A DNA stretch of 64,000 nucleotides from Jeotgalibacillus marinus (GTDB lineage Bacteria > Bacillota > Bacilli > Bacillales > Jeotgalibacillaceae): positions 62,001-126,000 of the forward strand of contig NZ_JBFMIA010000008.1 in NCBI RefSeq assembly GCF_040801915.1, given 5' to 3'. The position numbers and the translations under genes were made by a program. The notes beneath the pieces are model-generated. The model was not told the DNA's origin, made no database searches, and saw nothing but the letters and a program-made list of their open reading frames with translations. Below are positions 9,363 to 19,210 of this stretch, piece after piece (the stretch's first letter is position 1; each line of letters opens with the position of its first letter).

Positions 9363-10814
9363 ATGGGGAATAAACTTATTTTATTATTAGTCTTGATGCT
9401 AAGTCTTTCAGCGATTCTTATGGGATGTAGCAGTAACGCAGCAGATAACGAAGATTCAGATCCTTATGAAATTAAATGGTACATGATCGGCACACCACAA
9501 AAAGATCTGGATCAAGTAATGGAAGAAGTCAATGAGTATACGAAAGAAAAAATTAATGCAACGATTGATTTAACTATGCTCGATTGGGGAGATTATGATC
9601 AGCGGATGCAGGTTATTGTAGCTTCTGGTGAACCATTTGATATTTCTTTTACAAGTTCATGGGCTAATAATTATGTATTAAATGCACGTAAAGGGGCTTT
9701 TGTAGAACTTGACGATATGCTAGACGAGTATGGAAAAGATTTGAAGGATGCAATTGATCCTGCATTCTTAGAAGGAGCAAAGGTTGGTGGGCATTTATAT
9801 GCTGTTCCAACGAACAAAGAAGTAGGACAGCAGAGTGTACTCGTTTTTAACGAACGACTAGCTGATAAATATAATATGGACCTTTCAGTGGTTAATTCCT
9901 TAGAAGATGTTGAGCCATTTTTGAAAACGATTAAGGAAAATGAGCCAAACTTTAATCCAATCGCAACATTCTTTCCACCAGACATGCCATTTGACTATAT
10001 TATCGATGATAAACATCCATTCGCCATTCCTTTAGATTCAAATGATCATAAGATTATCAATCCATATGAAACACAAGAAATGCTAGACAAGTTGAAAACG
10101 ATGCACGATTATTACGAAAAAGGCTATATTCGAGCTGATGCAGCAACAAGTACAGACCCAAATCCATTAGAAGTAGAAAATTGGTTTATGCGTAAAGAAT
10201 TTTATCAACCATACGCAGAACTTCAATGGTCACGTTCTGCAGGATATGATGTAGTGGTCCGTCCAGAGAGTGATCCTGTTACGTTAAATGGTTCGGTTAC
10301 AGGTTCTATGCAAGCAATTTCTATCACGTCTAAAAATCCTGAGAAATCCCTTGAATTCTTAAACTTGCTAAACACGGATCCAAAATTGCGTACATTACTA
10401 GATATGGGAATTAAAGATGTTCACTATGAAGAAATGGAAGATGGGAAAATCAAAGACTTACCTGCACGTATAGAAAGTTTCAATATGCCGAGCTTTGCCA
10501 TAGGTAACCAATTTATCTTACCGTTATACGAAGATGAACCAGAGGATAAATGGGATGCATTTAAAGAGTTTAATGAAAAATCTACACCTGCACCTACTTT
10601 AGGTTTTCACTTTGATCCATCACCAGTTCGTACAGAGCTTGCTGCTATCTCAAACGTAACAAATGAGTTCGCTAAACCACTATTAACTGGTTCAGTAGAT
10701 CCAGAAGAATACTTACCAAAGGCAAACCAAAAATTTGAAGAAGCTGGTCTTGAAAAAGTATTGAATGAAATGCAAAAACAGTATGATGAGTGGAGAGAAG
10801 ATCAGCAATCATAA
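9363..10814 (+). CDS. Extracellular solute-binding lipoprotein (LplA-like)
   Basis: Substrate-binding lipoprotein of the importer, 483 aa. The signal peptide ends in a lipobox ILMGCSS with Cys22 as the lipidated residue, so the protein is anchored on the outer face of the membrane. The mature part looks like the large family 1 binding proteins (about 450-500 aa, with a DUF3502-type C-terminal region) associated with LplB/YtcP permeases. A strong AAAGGAGG precedes the start, fitting the need for more binding protein than permease. A terminator follows directly. Confidence 0.92.
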   Translation: MGNKLILLLVLMLSLSAILMGCSSNAADNEDSDPYEIKWYMIGTPQKDLDQVMEEVNEYTKEKINATIDLTMLDWGDYDQRMQVIVASGEPFDISFTSSWANNYVLNARKGAFVELDDMLDEYGKDLKDAIDPAFLEGAKVGGHLYAVPTNKEVGQQSVLVFNERLADKYNMDLSVVNSLEDVEPFLKTIKENEPNFNPIATFFPPDMPFDYIIDDKHPFAIPLDSNDHKIINPYETQEMLDKLKTMHDYYEKGYIRADAATSTDPNPLEVENWFMRKEFYQPYAELQWSRSAGYDVVVRPESDPVTLNGSVTGSMQAISITSKNPEKSLEFLNLLNTDPKLRTLLDMGIKDVHYEEMEDGKIKDLPARIESFNMPSFAIGNQFILPLYEDEPEDKWDAFKEFNEKSTPAPTLGFHFDPSPVRTELAAISNVTNEFAKPLLTGSVDPEEYLPKANQKFEEAGLEKVLNEMQKQYDEWREDQQS

Positions 10815-10827
10815 AAGAATAACTAAA

Positions 10828-10872
10828 AAAAGACGGTGAAGATCGACAGTTGTCGTTATTTACCGTCTTTTC
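10828..10872 (+). terminator. Terminator after the binding protein gene
   Basis: AAAGACGGT pairs with ACCGTCTTT across an internally paired GACA/TGTC arm, followed by T residues. It separates the importer genes from the GH1-ROK pair. Confidence 0.8.
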
Positions 10873-10923
10873 TATCATCCGTTAACTTTTTAACTAACCA
10901 TATGAAAAAGAGGTGTACTGGAA

Positions 10924-12339
10924 TTGAAACAAAAACAAGTGGATTATTATTTTCCAAAGGGATTTTGGTGGGGGTCTGCTTCTTCTGCAACCCAAATGGA
11001 AGGTGCTGCTAAACTAGGAAATAAAGGTCCGAATATATGGGATTATTGGTATGAAACCGAACCAAATCGATTTTTTAATGAAGTGGGACCAGAGCAAACT
11101 TCCCAATTTTATGACCGATATAAAAGTGATATTCAATTAATGAAAGAAGTAGGTCATAATAGTTTTCGTTTCTCTATCTCTTGGTCAAGATTGATACCGA
11201 ATGGAAACGGAGATGTGAACGAACAAGCCATTCAATTTTATAATGATGTAATCGATGAATTGATAAGTAAGGATATCGAACCGTTCGTTAATCTTTTTCA
11301 TTTTGATATGCCCTTATCGATGCAAGAGATGGGAGGATGGGAAAGCCGAGAGGTAGTGGAAGCCTATGTTAGATATGCTCAAAGATGCTTTGAGTTATTT
11401 GGGGATCGTGTAAAGTATTGGTTTACACATAACGAGCCAGTAGTTCCAGTTGAAGGTCAGTATTTATATGGTTTTCATTATCCTGCGTTATGCAACTTTA
11501 GCAAAGCCGTTCAGGCAGCTTTTCACGAGATTCTAGCGAGTGCAAAAGCAATCGAAATCTATAAAAGAATGAATCTCGGTGGCAAAATAGGCATCATCCT
11601 AAACCTGACACCTTCATACCCACGAAGTCAACACCCATCGGATGTGGAGGCTGCAGATCGAGCAGATTTATTATTCAATCGTTCTTTCTTAGACCCTTCT
11701 GTAAAAGGAACTTTTCCAAAAGAGCTCATTGAAATAATCCACAGTGAAGGATTTACCCCGGTGATAAAGGAGGGGGACTTGGCTGTTATTAAAGAAAATA
11801 CTGTTTCTTTACTAGGAATAAATTATTATCAGCCACGAAGAGTGAAGACGAAAGAACATCTTTCTAATCCTTCAGCACCATTTTTGCCCGAACGCTACTT
11901 TGATTATTATGAAATGCATGGGAGAAAAATGAACCCGTACCGCGGATGGGAAATCTATGAAAAGGGGATTTATGATCTTCTGATTGATATTAAAAACAAC
12001 TACCATAATATTGACTGTTTTATTGCAGAAAATGGGATGGGTGTAGAAAATGAAGAACGTTTTATCGGAACAGATGGAAGCATAGAAGACGATTACCGAA
12101 TCAATTTTTATAAGGAACATTTAAAGTGGGTTCATAAAGCGATTGAAGAGGGAGTGAATGTTAAAGGATACCATGTTTGGACATTCATGGACAATTGGTC
12201 TTGGCTAAATGCCTATAAAAATCGTTATGGGTTGGTCTCTGTCAATCTTGCTGATGATTATAAACGAACGGTGAAAAAAAGTGGGAAATGGTTTCGGGAA
12301 CTCTCTGATCTTAACGGTTTTAAGGATGTTACAAGATGA
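10924..12339 (+). CDS. Glycoside hydrolase family 1 (beta-glycosidase)
   Basis: Cytoplasmic GH1 beta-glycosidase, 471 aa, a full-length TIM-barrel. The acid/base Glu171 lies in THNEP and the nucleophile Glu369 in IAENG. In the last loop, where beta-glucosidases usually have a Glu that holds the glycon (NFEW), this protein has DNWSWLNAY near residues 424-432, and the Ser-x-x-Lys-Tyr phosphate pocket of 6-phospho enzymes is not evident either. Its sugar preference is therefore uncertain. The start is TTG with AGAGGTG upstream. The stop overlaps the ATG of the ROK kinase gene by 4 nt, suggesting the released sugar is handed to that kinase. Confidence 0.92.
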   Translation: MKQKQVDYYFPKGFWWGSASSATQMEGAAKLGNKGPNIWDYWYETEPNRFFNEVGPEQTSQFYDRYKSDIQLMKEVGHNSFRFSISWSRLIPNGNGDVNEQAIQFYNDVIDELISKDIEPFVNLFHFDMPLSMQEMGGWESREVVEAYVRYAQRCFELFGDRVKYWFTHNEPVVPVEGQYLYGFHYPALCNFSKAVQAAFHEILASAKAIEIYKRMNLGGKIGIILNLTPSYPRSQHPSDVEAADRADLLFNRSFLDPSVKGTFPKELIEIIHSEGFTPVIKEGDLAVIKENTVSLLGINYYQPRRVKTKEHLSNPSAPFLPERYFDYYEMHGRKMNPYRGWEIYEKGIYDLLIDIKNNYHNIDCFIAENGMGVENEERFIGTDGSIEDDYRINFYKEHLKWVHKAIEEGVNVKGYHVWTFMDNWSWLNAYKNRYGLVSVNLADDYKRTVKKSGKWFRELSDLNGFKDVTR

Positions 12340-13232
12340 CAAACTATTATTCTGTATTTGACATCGGTGGGTCGTCAATTAAACACTCTGTAATGGATGA
12401 AGTAGCGAAAGTTTACAAAACAACAAGTTGTATCACACCTGAACAAGGGAGTGGTGAACTATTTCATTTATTAATAGAGATCATCAGGCAAGACCAAGAA
12501 CAATTCCCAATCAAAGGTGTAGCGTTAAGTGTGCCAGGTGCCATAACGCCATCATCAGGCGATATTCATTATGCAGGTTCTGTCACAGATTTAATCGGTG
12601 TAAATATTAAGACTAGGCTGAGAGATCTGGGTCTTCTGGTAGAAGCAGAAAATGATGCCAACTGTTCGGCATTAGCTGAAAAGTGGCAAGGGAATGCTAA
12701 AGAGTGTCAAAATTTCGTATGCTTAACAATCGGAACAGGTATTGGCGGAGGGATTTTCTTAAATGGTAACATTCACCATGGGGTTGATGGAATGGCAGGG
12801 GAAATGGGTTTAATGATGCTTAATACGTCACTGCCATTAACGAGGTTAACGGAAGAACAGACATTTAGTCGATTAGGCTCAACATGGAATTTACTTGATC
12901 GAATTAATAATAAAATGGATCAGAATTTAAATGGAGAGCAAATTTTTCATCTGTTTGAAGAAGGTCATCAGTTAATACAAAAGGAAGTTAATTATTTTTT
13001 TGATGTACTAGCGATTGGAACGGCAAACACTGTTCATGCGTTTGCTCCTGAAAAAATCTTATTTGGTGGCGGGGTTAGTGTACAAAAAAACTTCGTTCAC
13101 TTAATTAAGGAACGACTCGAAAGGATTAATCCTCATATTTTGCAAATGACTAATATTGATCGTTGTCAATTCGGAAATCAGTCAGGTCAAATAGGGGCTT
13201 TATATCATTTCTTAAAGAGTCAGGGAAAATAA
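12336..13232 (+). CDS. ROK family sugar kinase
   Basis: ATP-dependent ROK-fold sugar kinase of 298 aa, translationally coupled to the GH1 gene (ATGA overlap). The N-terminal phosphate motif DIGGSSIK is at residues 9-16, the catalytic Asp is in ENDANC near 107-112, and the second ATP motif is LTIGTGIGGG near 131-140. The usual HxGxxGExGH plus four-cysteine zinc motif is absent: the region reads HGVDGMAGEMGLMML. That places it with the zinc-less ROK kinases that include the beta-glucoside kinase (BglK) group, though the substrate here is unproven. A kinase rather than a ROK repressor is indicated because no N-terminal DNA-binding domain is present. Confidence 0.88.
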   Translation: MTNYYSVFDIGGSSIKHSVMDEVAKVYKTTSCITPEQGSGELFHLLIEIIRQDQEQFPIKGVALSVPGAITPSSGDIHYAGSVTDLIGVNIKTRLRDLGLLVEAENDANCSALAEKWQGNAKECQNFVCLTIGTGIGGGIFLNGNIHHGVDGMAGEMGLMMLNTSLPLTRLTEEQTFSRLGSTWNLLDRINNKMDQNLNGEQIFHLFEEGHQLIQKEVNYFFDVLAIGTANTVHAFAPEKILFGGGVSVQKNFVHLIKERLERINPHILQMTNIDRCQFGNQSGQIGALYHFLKSQGK

Positions 13233-13311
13233 TTGTTCGTCTCACTTGTTATCGGTGACTGACGCACAATCCTAGCAAGATGTGAGTATTCGAAGATATA
13301 TTCTCATCTAA

Positions 13312-13357
13312 TTGACCGTTTCCTATTCGAATTCTGGAAACGGTCATTGTTTTTTAT
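13312..13357 (+). terminator. Terminator ending the glycan locus
   Basis: GACCGTTTCC pairs with GGAAACGGTC around a short loop, followed by ATTG and a T-run. Confidence 0.88.
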
Positions 13358-13468
13358 CTATTTTCCCGGAAGAAGTGGGTGGAGTTCAATCGTGTTACCT
13401 TAGATATGACCTTCTTGTGATGTTACAAAAGCTTTTTAATATTAATAATAGATCCAAGCTTTTTCATA

Positions 13469-13759
13469 TTATTGTTTTGGTAAGTTGTTGTTGCAAAATG
13501 ATTCAATCATCGCTAGTTCCTCTGTCTCTAATTCAAAATCAAGTGGTTGAGCTGTTTTTTTATCAATCAATTCATACTTTACGATGCTTTCTACACCATC
13601 TTCAACTCGGTAAAGAACTCTTACATCAATTCCTGTTTCAGAATATAGCTCATCGTCTTCAGGCACATCAAGTTCAAGCGTAAATTCATAGCGCTCTCCA
13701 GTTAAGATGCCAAAAGGGTCTTTTAATAAATCAACGGAGTATTCCGTAATTGTAATCAT
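13469..13759 (-). CDS. DUF6509 family protein
   Basis: Small acidic cytoplasmic protein of 96 aa matching the DUF6509 family as known in Bacillaceae: N-terminal ITEYSV, a central DPFGILTGERYEF block near residues 12-24, and an acidic C-terminal half. The function is unknown. The chosen ATG at 13759 has AAAGGATG eight bases upstream, which is better than longer upstream starts. The gene stands alone between convergent and divergent neighbours. An open frame on the opposite strand covers much of it but has no ribosome binding site or recognisable content. Confidence 0.82.
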   Translation of the reverse strand: MITITEYSVDLLKDPFGILTGERYEFTLELDVPEDDELYSETGIDVRVLYRVEDGVESIVKYELIDKKTAQPLDFELETEELAMIESFCNNNLPKQ

Positions 13760-14027
13760 GGTATCATCCTTTCTTGTTCTACTTGATATAGTATACAGAA
13801 AAAACATGGGAAAGTATTCTTTTGAAGGAAAAGTAGCTAGATGATGTCAGTAATTTTGATTAAACAGATTTCATGCTTCGCTGTTCTTACGATGATCCAA
13901 ATACGTTTGGAGGTACTTCTTTCACTAAGGTATACGCAAAAAGTATAGAAATCCAAGACCTGATACCAGTGTAAGAATTAAAAGTTTGCTATAATTAAGA
14001 TTATAAATAACTTGAAGGAGTGAGTCT

Positions 14028-15485
14028 GTGGCGTTTACGATTGACGGTTTGATTCTTTTAATGGCTTCAATGCTTATCATTGGGGTTTTAGCCACGAAAT
14101 TTTCCTCTCGACTAGGTCTACCCTCACTTGTGTTATTTTTAATAGTGGGGATGATTCTAAGCAAATTTGTATTTTATGAAAATGCAGAGTTTTCCCAATT
14201 AATAGGAATTCTTGCCCTTATCATTATTTTGTTTGATGGTGGTTCTCAAACAAAATGGCATAGTGTTCGTCCAATTATTCGACCGGCAGCATCACTCGCA
14301 ACACTTGGTGTGCTTATTACCTCAGGTGTTATAGGCGTTGCAGCCGTTCTTATTTTAAATTTATCATGGCTCGAAGGGTTGTTATTTGGTGCCATCGTTG
14401 GTTCGACGGATGCGGCAGCTGTTTTTTCTGTTTTAGGAAATAAAAATATAAAACAGCGATTAACCTCTACACTTGAGGCAGAGTCAGGTACAAACGATCC
14501 GATGGCTGTATTTTTAACAGTTATGTTTATTGAGTTGATTCAAGTTCCAGAAACTTCTTTGGTAAGTTTGATGGGTGGATTTTTCCTTCAAATGATTTTA
14601 GGACTTATTTTAGGTGTTTTATTTGGTAAATTAACGGTCACCGTTATAAATAAAATCAATCTGGATTCATCTGGTTTATATCCTGTTTTAGCTTTATCTT
14701 TCGCCGTTTTCACGTATTCATTTACAACGGAGGCAAATGGTAGTGGACTATTGGCTGTATACGTCATGGCCGTAGTTGTTGGAAATAGCGATTTAACGTA
14801 CCGTACTTCTATCTTACGGTTCAACGAAGGCTTTGCTTGGATGATGCAGATTGTCATGTTTATTTTGCTTGGACTACTCGTATTCCCATCGCATTTGATA
14901 AGCATCATTTGGCAAGGTGTTGTACTATCGATTATCTTAATGGTCGTTGCTCGTCCGATTGGCGTATTTCTCAGTATGCTCGGAATGAAATACACGCTTA
15001 AAGAAAAAACCTTCGTGTCTTGGGCTGGTTTAAAAGGTGCGGTCCCTATCGTACTTGCAACCTACCCAATTGTCGCGGGAGTCCCGAATGCGGAACTCAT
15101 TTTCAATGCTGTATTTTTCGTTGTCTTGACTTCGGCGCTAATACAAGGTGGAACGTTATCTTGGTTAGGAAATAAACTCGGATTAACGGGTGAAGAGGTG
15201 CAAGCGAATCCATACAGTTTGGAGCTCGTCAGCTTAGGTAAAACTGATTCGGAAATGATTGAACTAACGATTCCAAAACATTCAGCAGTAGCGGGTCAGT
15301 CGTTAATCGAAATCACACTCCCAGAAGATACGTTGATCACAGCGATCATACGTGATCAAGAGATTGTCACACCAACTGGTCAAACATTGGTTGAAGTAGG
15401 AGACACACTTTACGTATTGACTAAAAAGAAAACAAGAGATTTAGTTAAAATGAGTTTTTATCAAAAGAAACCAGCAGTAGGATAA
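14028..15485 (+). CDS. Potassium/proton antiporter (CPA1, NhaP2/CvrA type)
   Basis: Integral membrane cation/proton antiporter of 485 aa. Twelve or so membrane segments span residues 1-390 and contain the Na_H exchanger motifs, including VGSTDAAAVF near 124-133 and ESGTNDPMA near 152-160 with the paired acidic residues that carry ions. A C-terminal TrkA_C (RCK_C) domain at about 400-475 is expected to bind a regulatory ligand. This arrangement matches K+/H+ antiporters of the NhaP2/CvrA type. The start is GTG behind GAAGGAG, and TATAAT at 13990 is a likely -10 element. A terminator follows, so the gene is probably monocistronic. Confidence 0.9.
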   Translation: MAFTIDGLILLMASMLIIGVLATKFSSRLGLPSLVLFLIVGMILSKFVFYENAEFSQLIGILALIIILFDGGSQTKWHSVRPIIRPAASLATLGVLITSGVIGVAAVLILNLSWLEGLLFGAIVGSTDAAAVFSVLGNKNIKQRLTSTLEAESGTNDPMAVFLTVMFIELIQVPETSLVSLMGGFFLQMILGLILGVLFGKLTVTVINKINLDSSGLYPVLALSFAVFTYSFTTEANGSGLLAVYVMAVVVGNSDLTYRTSILRFNEGFAWMMQIVMFILLGLLVFPSHLISIIWQGVVLSIILMVVARPIGVFLSMLGMKYTLKEKTFVSWAGLKGAVPIVLATYPIVAGVPNAELIFNAVFFVVLTSALIQGGTLSWLGNKLGLTGEEVQANPYSLELVSLGKTDSEMIELTIPKHSAVAGQSLIEITLPEDTLITAIIRDQEIVTPTGQTLVEVGDTLYVLTKKKTRDLVKMSFYQKKPAVG

Positions 15486-15497
15486 AATCAACTTCAA

Positions 15498-15546
15498 AAA
15501 TCGCAAATTACTTTCCTAGTTATTGAAAAGTGATTTGCGATTTTTT
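15498..15546 (+). terminator. Terminator after the antiporter gene
   Basis: A 17-bp stem beginning AAATCGCAAATTACTTT with a single T-G wobble, followed by a T6 run. Confidence 0.93.
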
Positions 15547-15648
15547 GTAAATTTTAGGGTGGGGATTTCGAGTTGCGAATTACTTTGACATTAACCATCT
15601 GAAATTTTGCGCTATAATTAATTGGGCAGATTGAAGGGCGGGGCCTTT

Positions 15649-17388
15649 ATGAAGAGACTTTTTTCATTTTTAACACCCTATCGTGTGGCGATTGCGATCG
15701 CGCTGACTCTCATGTTAATGGAGCTGACAGTAGAGCTTGTTCAGCCCTTGTTGATTGCTTACATTATAGATGAGGGTATTTTAAAACAGGATTTATCAGT
15801 CGTGTTATTGTGGGGTGGCGTACTTGTAGGGTGCTCAGTTGTGGCATTTGCAGCGGGTGTGACGAATTCATTTTATTCTTCTCACGTTAGTCAAAGCTTA
15901 GGATTTGATGTAAGAAAAAGGCTCTACGATAAGGTTCAGGAATTTTCTTTCACAAATTTCAGCAGATTTCCTACATCATCACTAATCACGAGACTTACAA
16001 ATGATGTAACGATGCTACAAAACACAGTTTTTATGGGCTTGAGAATTATGATGCGAGCACCGTTGCTCGTTATTGGTAGTATGATCATGGCGTTCTTAAT
16101 CAATCCAAGATTGGCACTTGTTTTAGTGATCACTGTTCCACTCTTAATCCTATTCTTAGTTGGTATCATGAGTAAAGCTGGAAAGTTATTTAAAAAGGTC
16201 CAGCAACAAGTTGACCACGTGAATAATGTTATGCAAGAAAATCTTGTGGGCATTCGTTTGATTAAAGTGTTTCTCCGTGCACAACACGAAATGATACGGT
16301 TTAAACGATCAAGTGATGCACTAATGGACAAAACGGTGTCAGCTTTACGGTTGATCGAAGTCACAATGCCGGCTATTTTATTGCTGATGAACGTGAGTAT
16401 TTTAGTGATTTTATGGTATGGAAGTGTGGGGGTTACGTCAAACCAAGCCAGTGTCGGGGACGTTGTTGCTGTCGTAAACTATGCGATGAGAATGACTGGA
16501 GCACTATCAATCGTAACGATGATCATAATGGTGCTCTCACGCGCTAAAGCCTCTGGTGATCGTATTAGCGAGGTACTTGAAACTGACATTGATCTAATTG
16601 ATAAAGAATTAAGTGAAAATCGTGTAATAAAAAATGGCAACATTTCGTTTCAAAATGTTTCATTTGCTTACCCCGAATCGCACATTAATGTGATCAAGAA
16701 CCTTTCCTTTACGATTAAATCTGGCGAAAGAGTCTCTATTATAGGGGCTACAGGATCAGGGAAATCAACGCTTTTTGGATTGATCCCGAGGCTTTATGAT
16801 GTTGATGATGGGGAAATTAGAATTGATGACCGGGATATTACAGCATTTAAACTCGAACATTTACGTCAGCAAATTGGTTGTGTTCCTCAAGAAGTAATGT
16901 TGTTTACAGGAAGTGTCCGTGAAAATATTGCGTGGGGAGATGAGCATGCAACGTTCGAAGATATTCAGGAAGCTGCAAAGAGGGCCCAAATTCATGACAC
17001 GATTATGACTTTACCTAAACAATACGACACCTTAATTGGGCAAAAAGGTGTTAATCTTTCTGGTGGTCAAAAGCAACGTATTTCGATTGCCCGAGCGTTA
17101 GTGCGAAAACCGACCATTTTACTATTGGATGACAGTACAAGTGCGCTCGATATGAAAACAGAAGCGAAGTTGCTTGAAGCGCTGTCTGAATTGTCATGTA
17201 CGACGGTCATGATTACACAAAAAATAAGTACGACAATGGCCTCTGATCATATTTTGTTGCTTGATGATGGAATACTTTTGGCAGAAGGATCTCATCGTGA
17301 ACTTCTCGAAACATCAGATCTCTACTGCAAAGTTGTTGAGTCTCAAGTGGGGAAGGAGACGTTCACTCTTGTTCAACGAGGTTACTAA
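15649..17388 (+). CDS. ABC exporter half-transporter 1 (YfiB-like)
   Basis: Half-transporter of a heterodimeric ABC exporter, 579 aa: an N-terminal six-helix membrane domain (about 1-310) and a C-terminal ATPase with Walker A GATGSGKST near 364-372, signature LSGGQKQR, and Walker B ILLLDDSTSALD. The residue after Walker B is Asp rather than the catalytic Glu, typical of the degenerate site in heterodimeric exporters such as YfiB/YfiC or BmrC/BmrD. Start at ATG 15649 behind AAGGGCGGGG. It overlaps the next gene, which encodes the partner with the complete Glu. Confidence 0.9.
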   Translation: MKRLFSFLTPYRVAIAIALTLMLMELTVELVQPLLIAYIIDEGILKQDLSVVLLWGGVLVGCSVVAFAAGVTNSFYSSHVSQSLGFDVRKRLYDKVQEFSFTNFSRFPTSSLITRLTNDVTMLQNTVFMGLRIMMRAPLLVIGSMIMAFLINPRLALVLVITVPLLILFLVGIMSKAGKLFKKVQQQVDHVNNVMQENLVGIRLIKVFLRAQHEMIRFKRSSDALMDKTVSALRLIEVTMPAILLLMNVSILVILWYGSVGVTSNQASVGDVVAVVNYAMRMTGALSIVTMIIMVLSRAKASGDRISEVLETDIDLIDKELSENRVIKNGNISFQNVSFAYPESHINVIKNLSFTIKSGERVSIIGATGSGKSTLFGLIPRLYDVDDGEIRIDDRDITAFKLEHLRQQIGCVPQEVMLFTGSVRENIAWGDEHATFEDIQEAAKRAQIHDTIMTLPKQYDTLIGQKGVNLSGGQKQRISIARALVRKPTILLLDDSTSALDMKTEAKLLEALSELSCTTVMITQKISTTMASDHILLLDDGILLAEGSHRELLETSDLYCKVVESQVGKETFTLVQRGY

Positions 17389-19210
17389 ACCATTTCGTTA
17401 CAAAAAAAGATCACTAGAAGAAATAGATCAAGCAAATAGCAAGGCAAAAAGTAAGAAAAAAGCACAAAATTTTGGTGGTACGCTAAAGAAAATTTGGCAC
17501 TATCTTGCAATGAACAAAGTAAAGCTATCTCTCGTAATAGTGATGGTCGTGATTAGCTCATCAATGGCACTACTTGGTCCTTTTTTAGTCGGTATGGGGA
17601 TTGATGATTTTATAGTTAAGCAAGATACGGATGGCTTGATTCGCTTGTTATGGATATTAGCCATCATTTATGTGATTCACTCTTTAGCAACTTGGTTCCA
17701 AGCGTTATGGATGATCCGCATTGCTCAGAACACGGTGTTTACTATGAGAACACAGCTGTTCAATCATCTTCATAAGCTGCCAATTCCGTTTTTTGATAAA
17801 CGACAACATGGTGAATTGATGAGTCGTGTGACGAATGATATGGAAAATGTGAGTTCAACGTTAAATAGTTCGGTGATTCAAATTGTATCAAGTATATTAA
17901 CGTTGGTTGGGACAGTTAGCGTCATGCTCTACTTGAGTCCGTTGTTAACACTCATTACAATGCTTGTTATTCCAGCTATGTATATTGGTTTGAAATGGAT
18001 TACGAAACGAACAGGTCGTTTATTTAAAGAGCAACAAAGAAATCTAGGCGAATTAAATGGGTACATTCAAGAAACCCTTTCAGGCCAACGAATTATTAAA
18101 ACATTTTCACAAGAAAAGAAGGTTATTTATCAATTTGAAGAAAGAAATGAGCGTTTAAGGCTTGCTGGTTTTTGGGCTCAAACGTTTTCAGGTTTTATTC
18201 CTAAAGTGATGAATTTTTTAAATAACTTAAGTTTCGCAGCGATCGCACTTGTTGGTGGAGTGCTTGCGTTAAACGGAGTCGTATCAATCGGTGTGATCGT
18301 TATTTTTGTGGAATATTCAAGGCAGTTTACACGGCCTCTTAATGATTTAGCCAATCAATTTAACTCATTGTTATCCGCGGTAGCGGGAGCTGAACGTGTA
18401 TTTGATATTATGAGCGAAGAAGAAGAGCGTAAAGATGAGCAAGATGCAGTAGATGTGGATGAGCTTCACGGTCGTGTTGACTTTTCGCATGTTTCATTTG
18501 GTTATGAAAAAGATGAAGACACGATTACCGATGTTAGTTTTTCCGTTGAAAAGGGTGAGACAGTGGCTTTTGTTGGGCCAACAGGAGCCGGTAAAACCAC
18601 GATGATTAATTTGCTGTCACGTTTTTATGATGCTAATGAGGGTGTCATTTCAATGGATGGAAGAGATATTCAGACGATCACACGCTCAAGCTTACGGAGT
18701 CATATGGCGTTTGTGCTGCAGGATTCGTTTTTATTTGAAGGAACGATCCGTGAAAATATTCGCTATGGGCGTTTGAATGCAACAGATGAAGAAGTGGAGA
18801 AAGCAGCCCAACTCGCTAATGCAGCTTCCTTTATTAGAAAAATGCCAAAACAGTTTGATACCTATTTACAAGTTGATGGCCAAGGTATTAGCCAAGGACA
18901 GCGTCAGCTCATAGCAATCGCACGCGCCATGTTAGCTGATCCGAAAATCCTTGTACTCGATGAAGCAACGAGTAGTATAGACACCATCACAGAAATTAAC
19001 ATTCAAGAAGCATTGTCTAGACTGATGGAAGGACGCACTAGCTTTGTGATTGCGCATAGACTGAACACAGTCCAAAATGCGGACCAAATCCTCGTTCTCA
19101 ACAACGGTGAACTTATTGAACGAGGTACCCATCAAAAACTACTTCAACAAAACGGCTTCTACGCCGATTTACATGCCAGTCAGCTGAAAGAGAAAATGAT
19201 AAGCGATTAA
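17369..19210 (+). CDS. ABC exporter half-transporter 2 (YfiC-like)
   Basis: Partner half-transporter, about 613 aa. After a basic N terminus of some 45 residues come six membrane helices and an ATPase with Walker A GPTGAGKTT, a Q-loop VLQDSFLFEGT, signature ISQGQRQLIAIARA and Walker B ILVLDEATSSID with the catalytic Glu. The likely start is TTG at 17369 with GGAAGGAG at 17350-17357; it lies inside the end of the first gene, so translation is coupled. Substrate is unknown: relatives export drugs or lipids. Confidence 0.88.
   Translation: MFNEVTKPFRYKKRSLEEIDQANSKAKSKKKAQNFGGTLKKIWHYLAMNKVKLSLVIVMVVISSSMALLGPFLVGMGIDDFIVKQDTDGLIRLLWILAIIYVIHSLATWFQALWMIRIAQNTVFTMRTQLFNHLHKLPIPFFDKRQHGELMSRVTNDMENVSSTLNSSVIQIVSSILTLVGTVSVMLYLSPLLTLITMLVIPAMYIGLKWITKRTGRLFKEQQRNLGELNGYIQETLSGQRIIKTFSQEKKVIYQFEERNERLRLAGFWAQTFSGFIPKVMNFLNNLSFAAIALVGGVLALNGVVSIGVIVIFVEYSRQFTRPLNDLANQFNSLLSAVAGAERVFDIMSEEEERKDEQDAVDVDELHGRVDFSHVSFGYEKDEDTITDVSFSVEKGETVAFVGPTGAGKTTMINLLSRFYDANEGVISMDGRDIQTITRSSLRSHMAFVLQDSFLFEGTIRENIRYGRLNATDEEVEKAAQLANAASFIRKMPKQFDTYLQVDGQGISQGQRQLIAIARAMLADPKILVLDEATSSIDTITEINIQEALSRLMEGRTSFVIAHRLNTVQNADQILVLNNGELIERGTHQKLLQQNGFYADLHASQLKEKMISD

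Noticed and set aside
13312..13683. 123-codon plus-strand frame antisense to the DUF6509 gene
   Set aside because: It begins in the glycan-locus terminator and mirrors a recognised family on the other strand.
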